Numbered from the stretch's first letter, positions 16,601 through 25,046 are shown. The stretch is DNA of 64,000 nt from Actinoallomurus iriomotensis (GCF_030269445.1 NZ_BSTJ01000006.1:501204-565203); one strand, 5' to 3'. The notes: generated by a model not told the origin, from the sequence alone. Numbers and translations are program-made.

Positions 16601-17493
16601 GTCTTTCTGCACCGGTCGCCGCCGAACCACAGCCCGTACGGGTCGCCGGGTCCTACCGGCGCATGGCAACGCTGTTCTTCGCCAACCGGCTCGCCGTCAC
16701 GGGGCTGGTCATCCTGGCCGCGCTGCTGGTGTTCTGCTTCCTCGGCCCGCTGATCCACCACACGGACCAGACGCACACGAACCTGTCCGCCGCCAACCTC
16801 TCGCCCGGCACCGGGGGACACCTGCTGGGCACCGACGACGTCGGCCACGACGTGCTGGGACGTCTGATGATCGGGGGCCAGACGTCCCTGGAGATCGGGG
16901 TGGCGGCCGGGCTGCTCGCCACCCTGATCGGCACGGTCTGGGGCGCCATCTCCGGCTACGCCGGCGGCTGGCTGGACGCGCTGATGATGCGCGTCGTCGA
17001 CGCGGGCATCGCGATCCCGGCGCTGTTCCTGCTGCTGGTGACCGCGACGATCCTGCGGCCGACGGTGGGGGTGCAGATCCTCATCATCGGGTGCGTGTCG
17101 TGGCTGGTGCCGGCCCGGCTCGTACGCGCCGAGGCGCTGTCGCTGCGCAGCCGCGACTACGTGCAGGCGATGAAGGCGATGGGCGGCAGCCACCGCCGCG
17201 CGGTGTTCCGGCACATCATCCCGAACGCCATCGGCACCGTGGTGGTCAACGCGACGTTCCAGGTGGCGGACGCCATCCTGCTGATCGCCTACGTCAGCTT
17301 CCTGGGGCTCGGCGTGCCGCCGCCCAAGACCGACTGGGGCGGGATGCTCAGCAAGGGCATCTCCTACACCTACGACGGCTACTGGTGGCTGATCTTTCCG
17401 GCCGGTGTCGCCATCGTGCTCGTCGTGTGCGCGTTCAACGCGATCGGCGACGGCCTGCGCGACTCCTTCGAGGTACGCCTGGAGGGGCGATGA
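16597..17493 (+). CDS. ABC transporter permease, DppC/OppC type
   Basis: A 298-residue inner-membrane subunit. The N-terminal OppC_N segment is followed by HLLGTDDVGHDVLGRLMIG, the DppC signature, then about five TM helices and the EAA loop DYVQAMKAMGGSHRRAVFRH. The start has GGAGG-like bases (AAGGAGG) just upstream at ~16588. Its stop overlaps the ATPase start (17490-17493), so stoichiometric coupling is likely. It pairs with the 15576-16529 permease. Confidence 0.94.
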   Translation: MSLSAPVAAEPQPVRVAGSYRRMATLFFANRLAVTGLVILAALLVFCFLGPLIHHTDQTHTNLSAANLSPGTGGHLLGTDDVGHDVLGRLMIGGQTSLEIGVAAGLLATLIGTVWGAISGYAGGWLDALMMRVVDAGIAIPALFLLLVTATILRPTVGVQILIIGCVSWLVPARLVRAEALSLRSRDYVQAMKAMGGSHRRAVFRHIIPNAIGTVVVNATFQVADAILLIAYVSFLGLGVPPPKTDWGGMLSKGISYTYDGYWWLIFPAGVAIVLVVCAFNAIGDGLRDSFEVRLEGR

Positions 17494-19121
17494 GCGACCA
17501 GCCGCCCACACTCGCGATCGAGGACCTGAGCGTCACGTTCGGCAGCGGACACCGGACCGTACGCGCGGTCGACGGCGTCAGCGTCACCGTCGCGCCCGGA
17601 GAGATCGTCGCCGTCGTCGGCGAGTCCGGGTCGGGCAAGAGCGTCACCTCGATGTCCACACTGGGGCTGCTGCCGCCGACCGCGAAGGTCGGCGGGACGG
17701 TACGGGTCGGCGGCGTGGACGTGACGACGCTCGACGGGCCGCGCCTGCGGGCGGTCCGCGGGGCCGAGGTCGCCATGGTGTTCCAGGAGCCGATGACCGC
17801 GCTGAACCCGGCGTTCACCGTCGGCTGGCAGGTCGCCGAGGCGCTGCGCCTGCACACGGACCTGTCCCGCAAGCAGGCCCTCGACCGGGCGGTCGAGCTG
17901 CTGGAGATGGTCGGCATCCGGGATGCGAGCCGCCGGCTCGGGCAGTTCCCGCACGAGCTGTCCGGCGGCCTCCGCCAGCGCGTCGTCATCGCGATGGCGA
18001 TCGCCTGCGAGCCGAAGGTGCTCATCGCCGACGAGGCCACCACCGCGCTCGACGTCACCGTCCAGGCCGAGATCCTCGACCTGCTGCGCGACCTGCGGAC
18101 GAAGTTCGGCATGGCGATGCTGGTGATCACGCACAACATGGGTGTGGTCGCCGACATCGCCGACCGGGTCGTCGTCATGTACCAGGGCAAGGTGGTCGAG
18201 CAGGCGCCCGTCGACGACCTGTTCGCCCGGCCCGAGGCCGACTACACCAAGCGCCTGCTGGCCGCCGTGCCGCGCCTGGCCCCTGGCGAGCGTCGCGATC
18301 GGGAGGCCCCGGAGAAGGAGACGGCGGCGCTGTCCCTGGAGAACCTCGTCGTGGAGTTCCGCGGCAAGGGCGGCAGCCGGGTCCGCGCGGTCGACGACGT
18401 CACGCTCACCATCGCCGAGGGCGAGGTGCTGGGGCTGGTCGGGGAGTCCGGATCGGGCAAGTCCACCGTGGGCCGCGCCGCGATCGGCCTGGTCAAGCCC
18501 GCCTCCGGCACCGTACGCCTGCTCGGCGAGTCGCTGGGCGAGGCGCGGGGCCGCGCCCTGCGCAGGCTGCGGCGCCACTGCGGCATCGTCTTCCAGGACC
18601 CCGCCTCCTCGCTGGACCCGCGGATGACGGTCGGCGACTGCGTGGCCGAGCCACTCGTCATCAACGGCGTCGGCGACCGCACGGAACGCGTGGTCGCGCT
18701 GCTGAAGAGCGTCGAGCTGGACCCGGCACTGCGCCTGCGCCACCCGCACGAGCTGTCCGGCGGCCAGCGACAGCGGGTCGGCATCGCACGGGCACTCGCC
18801 CTCGATCCGCGGCTCGTCATCGCCGACGAACCCACCAGCGCGCTGGACGTCTCGGTCCAGGCCGCCGTGCTGGAGGTCTTCCTGGAGTTGCAGGAACGCC
18901 TCGGCTTCGCCTGCCTGTTCATCACCCACGACCTCGCCGTCGTCGGCCGCGTGTCGGACCGGGTCGCGGTCATGAACCAGGGCCGGCTCGTCGAGGTGGG
19001 CGCGCGCGACGACGTCCTGTTCGACTCGCAGGAGGAGTACACGCGCCGCCTCGTGACGTCGGCACCGGTGCCCGACCCGACCGAGCAGCGCCGCCGGCGC
19101 GCCGAACGCCACCGGCTGTGA
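17490..19121 (+). CDS. fused dual ATP-binding protein, DppD-DppF type
   Basis: A 543-residue protein with two complete ABC ATPase domains in tandem. Domain 1 (~1-270): Walker A GESGSGKS, signature LSGGLRQRV, Walker B VLIADEATTALD. Domain 2 (~285-535): Walker A GESGSGKST, signature LSGGQRQRV, Walker B LVIADEPTSALD, H-loop FITHDL. In many bacteria these are two genes; here they are one polypeptide, a common actinobacterial fusion. It powers uptake through the two preceding permeases. Confidence 0.95.
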   Translation: MSDQPPTLAIEDLSVTFGSGHRTVRAVDGVSVTVAPGEIVAVVGESGSGKSVTSMSTLGLLPPTAKVGGTVRVGGVDVTTLDGPRLRAVRGAEVAMVFQEPMTALNPAFTVGWQVAEALRLHTDLSRKQALDRAVELLEMVGIRDASRRLGQFPHELSGGLRQRVVIAMAIACEPKVLIADEATTALDVTVQAEILDLLRDLRTKFGMAMLVITHNMGVVADIADRVVVMYQGKVVEQAPVDDLFARPEADYTKRLLAAVPRLAPGERRDREAPEKETAALSLENLVVEFRGKGGSRVRAVDDVTLTIAEGEVLGLVGESGSGKSTVGRAAIGLVKPASGTVRLLGESLGEARGRALRRLRRHCGIVFQDPASSLDPRMTVGDCVAEPLVINGVGDRTERVVALLKSVELDPALRLRHPHELSGGQRQRVGIARALALDPRLVIADEPTSALDVSVQAAVLEVFLELQERLGFACLFITHDLAVVGRVSDRVAVMNQGRLVEVGARDDVLFDSQEEYTRRLVTSAPVPDPTEQRRRRAERHRL

Positions 19122-19165
19122 ACCCGGTTCGGCCGCCGGCGGACGAAGTGCCTACCATCGAGCCC

Positions 19166-19810
19166 GTGACCGTACGCGGATTGATCATCGACTGGGGCGG
19201 TGTGCTGACCACGCCGCTGCGCGACGCGATCGCGGAGTGGATCGAGGCCGACGACATCGACCACGAGGGCTACCGCCTGGTGATGCGGGAGTGGTTCGCG
19301 CAGGCGTACGCCGGAGACGGCGCGGTCAATCCGGTCCACGGCCTGGAGGACGGGTCGCTGCCGCCGGCCGAGTTCGAGCGGATGCTCGCCGAACGGCTGC
19401 GCACCCGCGGCGGCATGGCGGTGGCGGCCGAGGGGCTGCTGCTGCGGATGTTCGCCGCGTTCGAGCCGGTCGAGGAGATGTACGAGGCGCTGCGCCGGGC
19501 ACGGGCGGCCGGGGTGCGCACCTGCCTGCTGTCCAACTCCTGGGGCAACACCTACCCGCGCGAGTCGTTCGACGAGCTGTTCGACCAGGTGGTGATCTCC
19601 GGTGAGGTGGGGCTGCGCAAGCCCGACCCGGAGATCTTCCACCACGCGCTCGACCTGCTCGACCTCCCGGCGCCGGAGTGCGCCTTCATCGACGACATCG
19701 AGCACAACATCCGGGCCGCCGAAAGCCTCGGCATCGTGGGCGTCCACCACGCCGACGCCGCGACCACCGTCGCGCGTCTGGAGGAGCTGTTCGGGGTGTC
19801 GCTCGGGTAG
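19166..19810 (+). CDS. HAD family hydrolase with atypical DWGGV motif I
   Basis: A 214-residue HAD-like protein. Motif I reads LIIDWGGVLTT: the nucleophile Asp is present but the acid/base Asp two residues later is Gly. Motif II is LLSNS, motif III Lys is in GLRKPDPEIF, motif IV is FIDDIEHNI; a helical cap lies between I and II. The GTG at 19166 has no Shine-Dalgarno but TACCAT 7 nt upstream, consistent with leaderless expression. Loss of the second Asp weakens a phosphatase assignment. Related sEH-N/haloacid-type proteins are alternatives. Confidence 0.85.
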   Translation: MTVRGLIIDWGGVLTTPLRDAIAEWIEADDIDHEGYRLVMREWFAQAYAGDGAVNPVHGLEDGSLPPAEFERMLAERLRTRGGMAVAAEGLLLRMFAAFEPVEEMYEALRRARAAGVRTCLLSNSWGNTYPRESFDELFDQVVISGEVGLRKPDPEIFHHALDLLDLPAPECAFIDDIEHNIRAAESLGIVGVHHADAATTVARLEELFGVSLG

Positions 19811-19843
19811 TCCTTGTCCGGTACTGGCACACTCTTCAGGGAC

Positions 19844-20350
19844 ATGCGCGTCTATCTTCCGTCCACGCTCAGCGGACTCGCCGGAATCCTTCGGGATCGC
19901 AAGCTCGAGCCGGCGCCGCTGACCGGCTATGCCGTGACACCGGCCCTGCGCGAGTGGTATGCCTCGGCCGATCTGGAGGAGCTGGAGTACGCCGCGATGT
20001 CGGACGCCGCGCGTGACTCGCTCCGCCTGCTCGCCGCCGACCCGGAGGCCCCGTCCCGCCGCGTCGTGATCGCCGCCGAGGTTCCCGACGAGGCGGTCGT
20101 GCACGCCGGGGGCGACCTGGGCGATCCGGGGGAGCGCGCCCGGGTGCGCGTGACCCAGCCGGTCCCGTTCGAGCGGATCGTCTCCGGCCACGTGGACGAC
20201 GCCGAGGCCGAGACCGACGTACGCGCGGCCCGCGCCGCGAGCGACGCCGCCGACGCCGGCGACGACGACGCCCGCTTCACCGTCGACGGCGCGGCCGGCC
20301 ACGAGCTGCTGTGGTACGCCACCCAGGAGCTGCCGCACCTGTTCTCCTGA
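19844..20350 (+). CDS. actinobacterial conserved protein (DUF6912-like)
   Basis: A 168-residue soluble protein starting MRVYLPSTLSGLAGILRD and containing LTGYAVTPALREWYASADLEELEY; this matches, from memory, an actinobacterial family of unknown function (DUF6912). The C-terminal half is acidic and Ala/Asp-rich (AASDAADAGDDDARF) and it ends ELLWYATQELPHLFS. AGGGAC precedes the ATG. A decayed copy of its last ~30 bp occurs at 22114-22146. Confidence 0.75.
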   Translation: MRVYLPSTLSGLAGILRDRKLEPAPLTGYAVTPALREWYASADLEELEYAAMSDAARDSLRLLAADPEAPSRRVVIAAEVPDEAVVHAGGDLGDPGERARVRVTQPVPFERIVSGHVDDAEAETDVRAARAASDAADAGDDDARFTVDGAAGHELLWYATQELPHLFS

Positions 20351-20450
20351 CGGGTGGCGTAAGAAACTCCGCACTCTCGTGCAAGAAAGGCGGCACCGGA
20401 AGGGGTTACCCGGTGTCAGACCGACCGAGCACGGAGAGGGGGGCGATGGC

Positions 20451-21020
20451 GTGAGCGTTGCCCACGACGAGGACTCCGGCGACGACGCCGAGGCCTTCAC
20501 GACCATCTACCGGCGCTATCACACGAGGGTGCTGGGCTACGCGCTGGTCCACAGCCGTCGTGACGTCGCCGAGGACATCGCGCACGAGACGTTCCTCACG
20601 GCATGGCGAAAGCTGGAGGAGATCCCCTCCGACGACCCGCTGCCGTGGCTGCTGGGAGTCGCGCGGAACCATCGGCTCAAACAGCTCGCCGCCGGCCACC
20701 GGCGCGAGGCGATCGCCGAGCGCATCGAGCGGCTGAGCGACGAACGCGACACGGCGGCCTGGGACACCGGTGACCTGGTGGTCGAGCGTGCGGCCGGGCT
20801 GGCCGCGTTCGCCTCCCTGCCCGAGACCGACGCCGAAGTCCTGATCCTGAGCGCCTGGTACGGGCTGAGCGCGGCACGCGCCGCGACCGTACTGCGGTGC
20901 ACCAAGGCCCTCTACTACGTCCGCCTTCACCGTGCCCGCCGACGGCTCGCACGCGCGTTGCAGGAGCGAACGCATTCGCCGGCCGTCCGTCTCGACCTCG
21001 TGGAAGGAAACCGCTCATGA
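20451..21020 (+). CDS. RNA polymerase ECF sigma factor
   Basis: A 189-residue sigma-70 family protein. Region 2 is FTTIYRRYHTRVLGYALVHS to FLTAWRKLEEIP (~15-60); region 4 reads LPETDAEVLILSAWYGLSAARAATVLRCTKALYYVRLHRARRRL (~115-160, shown in part: LSAARAATVLRC). The GTG at 20451 follows GGAGAGGGGGG; the longer ORF from 20379 is rejected. The stop overlaps the start of a single-TM protein (21017-21020), the arrangement of sigma/anti-sigma pairs. Confidence 0.9.
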   Translation: MSVAHDEDSGDDAEAFTTIYRRYHTRVLGYALVHSRRDVAEDIAHETFLTAWRKLEEIPSDDPLPWLLGVARNHRLKQLAAGHRREAIAERIERLSDERDTAAWDTGDLVVERAAGLAAFASLPETDAEVLILSAWYGLSAARAATVLRCTKALYYVRLHRARRRLARALQERTHSPAVRLDLVEGNRS

Positions 21021-21886
21021 CTCCCGACCGCGTCGTCGCCGCGCTGAAGCCCGCGGCGCTGGAGGACCGGTCCGAGGCCGGTGTGGACGCGGCGATCGCC
21101 GCCATCGTCGCGACTCCGCGATCCGCTCCCGCCGCGCGCGGCACCGCCCGGCGCCCACTGTGGCCGGCCGTGGCCGGCGGCGTGGCCGTCGCCGCGGTCG
21201 CGGTCACGGTCGTCGGGGTGTCGACCCACCGCTCCGGCCGTCCCGAGGCCACCGTCGTGCCCGCTCCGCCGAAGGCGTCGAAGGTGCCGAACGTGCAGGC
21301 GGCGGCGCTCTCCTTCACCCGGACGGGCAGGTATCTCACCGTGAAGGTGAAGGACCCGGTCGCCGACCCGGCGCGGTACGAGGAAGAGTTCGCCGCCCAC
21401 GGGTTGAACGTCGACCTCCAGCTGGCGCCCACCTCGCCGAAGAAGGCGGGCGAAGTGCTCTTCGTGGAGGACGACGGAGGCGGCCGGGTCAAGATGATCA
21501 CCGCCCCGGGGCACTGCGGGAGCGACACGTGCGGCGTCGGCATCAAGATCCCGTTGACGTACAAGGCGTTCGTCCGGGTCATCTTCGGCCGGATGCCGGG
21601 GCCGGGCGAGCACTACAACACCGGCCCCGGAGACACCCCCGGTGAGGGGGTGGGGCTGAGCAATGTCAGGGGACGCACGGTCGCCGACGTGCTCGCCGAG
21701 GCCAGGAGGAAGCACATCGGCGACATCGGATACCGCTGGCAGCCCACCAGCGCCGCCGAGGAGGGGGACAAGCAGCCGTACCCCATGGGCATCCCGGCCG
21801 ACAAGGTGAAGGGCGACTGGCGCGTCTACGACGCCGTCGCCGGCGTGGGCGGCGAGGTCCTGCTGTTCGTCCACCCCGCGGGCTGA
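21017..21886 (+). CDS. single-pass membrane protein coupled to ECF sigma factor
   Basis: A 289-residue protein: ~45 N-terminal cytoplasmic residues (MTPDRVVAALKPAALEDR), one TM helix near 50-75 (PLWPAVAGGVAVAAVAVTVV) and a ~210-residue extracytoplasmic domain with a CGSDTCGVG cysteine pair. It overlaps the sigma gene by 4 bp. Position suggests an anti-sigma or sensor, but I see no HxxxCxxC zinc anti-sigma motif. It could instead be a sigma-linked lipoprotein-like sensor of unknown function. Confidence 0.7.
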   Translation: MTPDRVVAALKPAALEDRSEAGVDAAIAAIVATPRSAPAARGTARRPLWPAVAGGVAVAAVAVTVVGVSTHRSGRPEATVVPAPPKASKVPNVQAAALSFTRTGRYLTVKVKDPVADPARYEEEFAAHGLNVDLQLAPTSPKKAGEVLFVEDDGGGRVKMITAPGHCGSDTCGVGIKIPLTYKAFVRVIFGRMPGPGEHYNTGPGDTPGEGVGLSNVRGRTVADVLAEARRKHIGDIGYRWQPTSAAEEGDKQPYPMGIPADKVKGDWRVYDAVAGVGGEVLLFVHPAG

Positions 21887-21925
21887 TCAACCGGGCGGAC
21901 GGCCAGAGCGACCGCCTCGCCCGCA

Positions 21926-21963
21926 CGAGTGAGCCACACGCCGCACGGCGCGTGGCTCACTCG
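21926..21963 (+). terminator. terminator hairpin after sigma operon
   Basis: An 18-bp stem, 21926-21943 with 21946-21963, one G-T mismatch and a two-base centre, 40 bp past the sigma-linked membrane gene. It separates that operon from gene relics beyond. Confidence 0.65.
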
Positions 21964-21984
21964 ATCTCGCACCGGCGCCGTCGT

Positions 21985-22146
21985 GCACGCTCTTCGACGA
22001 CCGCGACGCCATTCTCGCCGCCACCAACGAGGTGTTCGCCGGCTACGGGCCGGCGCCGCTGGTGCTGGACGGCTACCGCGCGGCCGATACACGGCCGATC
22101 TGGACGTCGTACGAGGAACTCCCGCACCTGCTGTCCTGACCGGTGC
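21985..22146 (+). pseudogene. chimeric gene relic: HAD-gene fragment joined to DUF6912-gene tail
   Basis: Bases 21985-22115 align without gaps to 25128-25258 of the HAD phosphatase gene (about 9 mismatches in 131; the first ~61 identical). From 22114 the sequence instead matches the last bases and stop of the DUF6912-like gene (20325-20356; about 5 mismatches in 32). Neither part has a start or a catalytic motif. It is a recombination scar joining pieces of two genes found elsewhere in this window. Confidence 0.8.
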
Positions 22147-22358
22147 GAGGCAAGGCCGAGCTGCGCCGGCACTCCGCGCTCGGCCTGGAGCTCGCGCCGG
22201 ACCTGGCGTTCACCGAGGAGGCGCTATCGTCCGCGCCGGGCGGCTACGCGCTGCTCTACCGCCGGGAGAACGGCAACCGCGTGCTCGACGTCGTCGAACT
22301 CGACTCCGCCGGGCGGGCGGCACGCGTCCGCGCGTACTACGAACAGGCGCAGCGGTGA
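22143..22358 (+). pseudogene. SnoaL/NTF2-like C-terminal fragment
   Basis: A 71-residue frame reading GKAELRRHSALGLELAPDLA, APGGYALLYRRENGNRVLDV and AARVRAYYEQAQR, the C-terminal half of a SnoaL-like (NTF2 fold) protein. The N-terminal half is missing; the preceding sequence is the chimeric relic. It is probably non-functional, although a GTG at 22143 keeps it formally open. Confidence 0.6.
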
Positions 22359-22430
22359 CCGCGCCGTGCCAGCGCACGCCGGTGCCCGGCGCCGGGGTGG
22401 CGCCGGGACCTTCCGGGGTTCGGCGGCGTG

Positions 22431-23954
22431 TCACGACCGTGCCGTCGCGGCCTTCGGGGACGGGGCGTCGCCGGGACGGGTCAGCGGGCCGGGGCGCAGC
22501 AGCGCGCCGCAGATGACGGCGCCGACCGCGAAGATGCCGGCGCACCACCAGAACACCGTGGTGTAGCCGTGGACCGCCGCGAGCTGCATCAGCCGCGGTG
22601 CCGGCAGCCCGTGTGAGTGATCGGTCACGTAGCCGGTTGCGGCGCTGGCCGCGATGGTGTTGAGCAGCGCCGTGCCGATCGAGCCGCCGAGCTGCTGGCC
22701 GGTGTTGATGCTCGCCGAGGCGACCCCCGCGTCGTGCGGCGCCACGCCGGAGGTGCCCGTGGCGGCCACCATGCCGAAGATGAGGCCCATGCCGGCGCCG
22801 GTCACCATGAGCGGTCCGAGCAGCGCGGACGCGTAGCCCGAATGCACCCCGATCCTCGTCAGCCAGATCATGCCGGCCGCGTTGAGCAGCATGCCGGCGA
22901 TGACCATCGGCTGGGGGCCGAACCGCGGCATCAGCTTGGTGTTGCCCAGGGTGGCCATGGTGCCGCTGAGCGCCACCATCGGCAGCATGGCCAGGCCCGA
23001 GACGACGGCCGAGTACCCCAGGGTCACCTGCATGTAGTAGACGAGGAACAGGAAGATGCCGAACGTGGCGGCCCCGCTGATCAGGACGGTGAGGTAGGCG
23101 CCGGCGCGGTTGCGGTCGAGCACGACGCGGGGCGGCAGCAGCGGGTGCGCGGTGCGCCCCTGCCAGACCGCGAAGGCGATCAGCAGCGCGACGCCGACCG
23201 CGAGGAATCCCCAGGTCGACGGTGTGCGCCAGCTGTGCGATGCGGCGTTGGAGAAGCCGTAGACCAGGCAGAACATCCCGCCGGACACCGAGACCACGCC
23301 CGGGATGTCCAGCCGGCCGCCCGGCGTCCTGTCCTGCCGGCCCACCAGCAGCGCGGCTCCGACGATCGCGGTCGTCGCGAAGACCAGGTTGATGTACATG
23401 CACCAGCGCCAGGACAGGTAGGAGGTCAATGCGCCGCCCAGCAGCAGCCCCAGCCCCCCACCGGCGGCCGCGACCGCGCCGTAGACGCCGAAGGCCCTGG
23501 CCCGCTCCTTCGGGTCCTTGAAGGTCGTGGCCAGCAGAGACAGGGCGGACGGCGCGAGCAGGGCGCCGAAGAGCCCCTGGCAGGCGCGCGCGGTCACCAG
23601 CATCGCGAAGCCGTTCGCGGCGCCGCCGACGGCGGAGGCGGCCGCGAAGCCGACCAGCCCGGTCATGAAGGTCACCTTGCGGCCGATCAGGTCGGCCAGC
23701 CGCCCGCAGAACAGCAGCAGGCTTCCGAACGACAGCGCGTACGCGGTTACGACCCACTGCCGGTCGGCGGCCGTGAACTTCAGGGCGTGCTGCGCCGAGG
23801 GCAGCGCGAGGTTCATCACGGTCAGGTCGAGGACGACCATGAGCTGGGCGGCGGCGATGACGGCGAGGATCAGCCACCGTCTCGGGTCCGCGGCCGTCGC
23901 CCCGGCCGCCTGCGGGCGCGGCCTGGCCGCGCGGGCCGCACTGTGTGCTGCCAC
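22431..23954 (-). CDS. MFS drug efflux transporter, DHA2 (14-TM) type
   Basis: A 507-residue exporter with ~14 hydrophobic helices. Signature segments: LDLTVMNLALPSAQ (motif D1-like, TM1), GRLADLIGRKVTF (motif A), ACQGLFGALLAPSAL (motif B) and GVYGAVAAAGGGLGLLLGG (motif C, antiporter). The GTG at 23954 is preferred over ATG 23960 because AAGGAG directly abuts that ATG but sits 6 nt before the GTG. It is transcribed from an ECF41-type promoter back-to-back with the ECF41 sigma gene, so its expression is probably under that sigma factor. The substrate is unknown. Confidence 0.93.
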   Translation of the reverse strand: MAAHSAARAARPRPQAAGATAADPRRWLILAVIAAAQLMVVLDLTVMNLALPSAQHALKFTAADRQWVVTAYALSFGSLLLFCGRLADLIGRKVTFMTGLVGFAAASAVGGAANGFAMLVTARACQGLFGALLAPSALSLLATTFKDPKERARAFGVYGAVAAAGGGLGLLLGGALTSYLSWRWCMYINLVFATTAIVGAALLVGRQDRTPGGRLDIPGVVSVSGGMFCLVYGFSNAASHSWRTPSTWGFLAVGVALLIAFAVWQGRTAHPLLPPRVVLDRNRAGAYLTVLISGAATFGIFLFLVYYMQVTLGYSAVVSGLAMLPMVALSGTMATLGNTKLMPRFGPQPMVIAGMLLNAAGMIWLTRIGVHSGYASALLGPLMVTGAGMGLIFGMVAATGTSGVAPHDAGVASASINTGQQLGGSIGTALLNTIAASAATGYVTDHSHGLPAPRLMQLAAVHGYTTVFWWCAGIFAVGAVICGALLRPGPLTRPGDAPSPKAATARS

Positions 23955-23990
23955 GATCATCTCCTTCACATCGAACGCTGACGAACACGA

Positions 23991-24017
23991 GACGCCGGCG
24001 CTCCGATCCCTGTGACA
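23991..24017 (-). promoter_or_regulatory. ECF41-type promoter for MFS gene
   Basis: Read on the minus strand: TGTCACA (24017-24011), 16 nt, CGTC (23994-23991). This is exactly the TGTCACA-N16-CGTC form reported for ECF41 sigma factors. It lies 37 bp upstream of the MFS GTG start. Confidence 0.8.
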
Positions 24018-24051
24018 GCGCGCCCATGTGACGTGAGCCACCGGCCGTGAG

Positions 24052-24078
24052 TGTCACAAAACGGCGCGGACCGCCGTC
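24052..24078 (+). promoter_or_regulatory. ECF41-type promoter for sigma gene (autoregulation)
   Basis: TGTCACA (24052-24058), 16 nt, CGTC (24075-24078): the same promoter form as on the opposite strand, 45 bp before the sigma ATG at 24123. It predicts positive autoregulation. Confidence 0.8.
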
Positions 24079-24122
24079 TTGTGCGTGTGGCAGTGCTGAG
24101 AGCGAACAGGCGGGAGCCGGGC

Positions 24123-25034
24123 ATGAGCGAGCGCAGCGAACGGACCATGAGCTCTGTGGACTCCGCCACCGAGGCGTTCGTACGCCACCGCAACCTGTTG
24201 TTCACGGTGGCGTACGAGATGCTGGGTTCGGCCACCGACGCCGAGGACGCCCTGCAGGAGACGTGGCTGCGGTGGGTGGGCGTCGAGCTTGGCACCGTAC
24301 GGGATGAGCGTGCCTACCTGGTGCGGATCGTCACCCGGCAGGCGCTGGACCGGCTGCGGGCGCTCGGCCGGCGTAAGGAGTCCTATGTCGGGCCGTGGCT
24401 GCCCGAGCCGTTGCTGACCGCGCCCGACGTGGCCGATGACGTCGAACTCGCCGACAGCGTGTCGATGGCGATGCTGCTGGTGCTGGAGACGCTCGCGCCG
24501 ACCGAGCGGGCGGTGTTCGTGCTGCGCGAGGTGTTCGACCTGGACTACGAGGAGATCGCCGAAGCCGTCGGCAAGTCCCCCGCCACCGTACGGCAGATCG
24601 CCCACCGCGCACGGGCCCACGTCGCGGCCCGCCGGCCGCGCGGCACCGTCTCCCCGGCCGAGACCCGCGTCGTGTTCCAGGCCTTCCAGCAAGCGGTCCA
24701 GACCGGCGACCTGCAGCGGCTGGTCGACGTCCTCGCACCGGACGTCGTCGCCCTGAGCGACGGCGGCGGGGTCAAACACGCCTTCCTGCGGCCCGTCGTG
24801 GGGGCCGGCAGGGTGGCTCGTCTGCTGGCCAACGGCTGGTACCAGCGTGATGCCGAAAGGTCCGTCGAGCCGGTACAGGTCAACGGCGGCCCGGGGCTGC
24901 TCGTCCGGCTCAACGGGGAGATCGACGGCGTGCTGACGGTGCGGGTCGAGAACGGCCAGGTCACCGGTCTGTACCACGTGCGCAACCCCGAGAAGCTGTC
25001 GCGGGTGGAGCGGGAGACCGCCGTGAGCCGCTGA
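24123..25034 (+). CDS. ECF41 family RNA polymerase sigma factor with SnoaL-like domain
   Basis: A 303-residue sigma factor (SigJ-like). Region 2 spans ~12-80 (FVRHRNLLFTVAYEMLGSATDAEDALQE), the linker has WLPEPL, region 4 reads DLDYEEIAEAVGKSPATVRQIAHRAR, and a SnoaL-like C-terminal domain carries DGGGVK and a final RNPEKL. These are close variants of the ECF41 marks DGGGK and NPDKL, which couple the domain to sigma activity in place of a separate anti-sigma. ATG 24123 has GGGAG upstream; the alternative ATG 24147 would skip an MSERSER repeat leader. Confidence 0.92.
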   Translation: MSERSERTMSSVDSATEAFVRHRNLLFTVAYEMLGSATDAEDALQETWLRWVGVELGTVRDERAYLVRIVTRQALDRLRALGRRKESYVGPWLPEPLLTAPDVADDVELADSVSMAMLLVLETLAPTERAVFVLREVFDLDYEEIAEAVGKSPATVRQIAHRARAHVAARRPRGTVSPAETRVVFQAFQQAVQTGDLQRLVDVLAPDVVALSDGGGVKHAFLRPVVGAGRVARLLANGWYQRDAERSVEPVQVNGGPGLLVRLNGEIDGVLTVRVENGQVTGLYHVRNPEKLSRVERETAVSR

Positions 25035-25046
25035 GGCCGGGAACGG

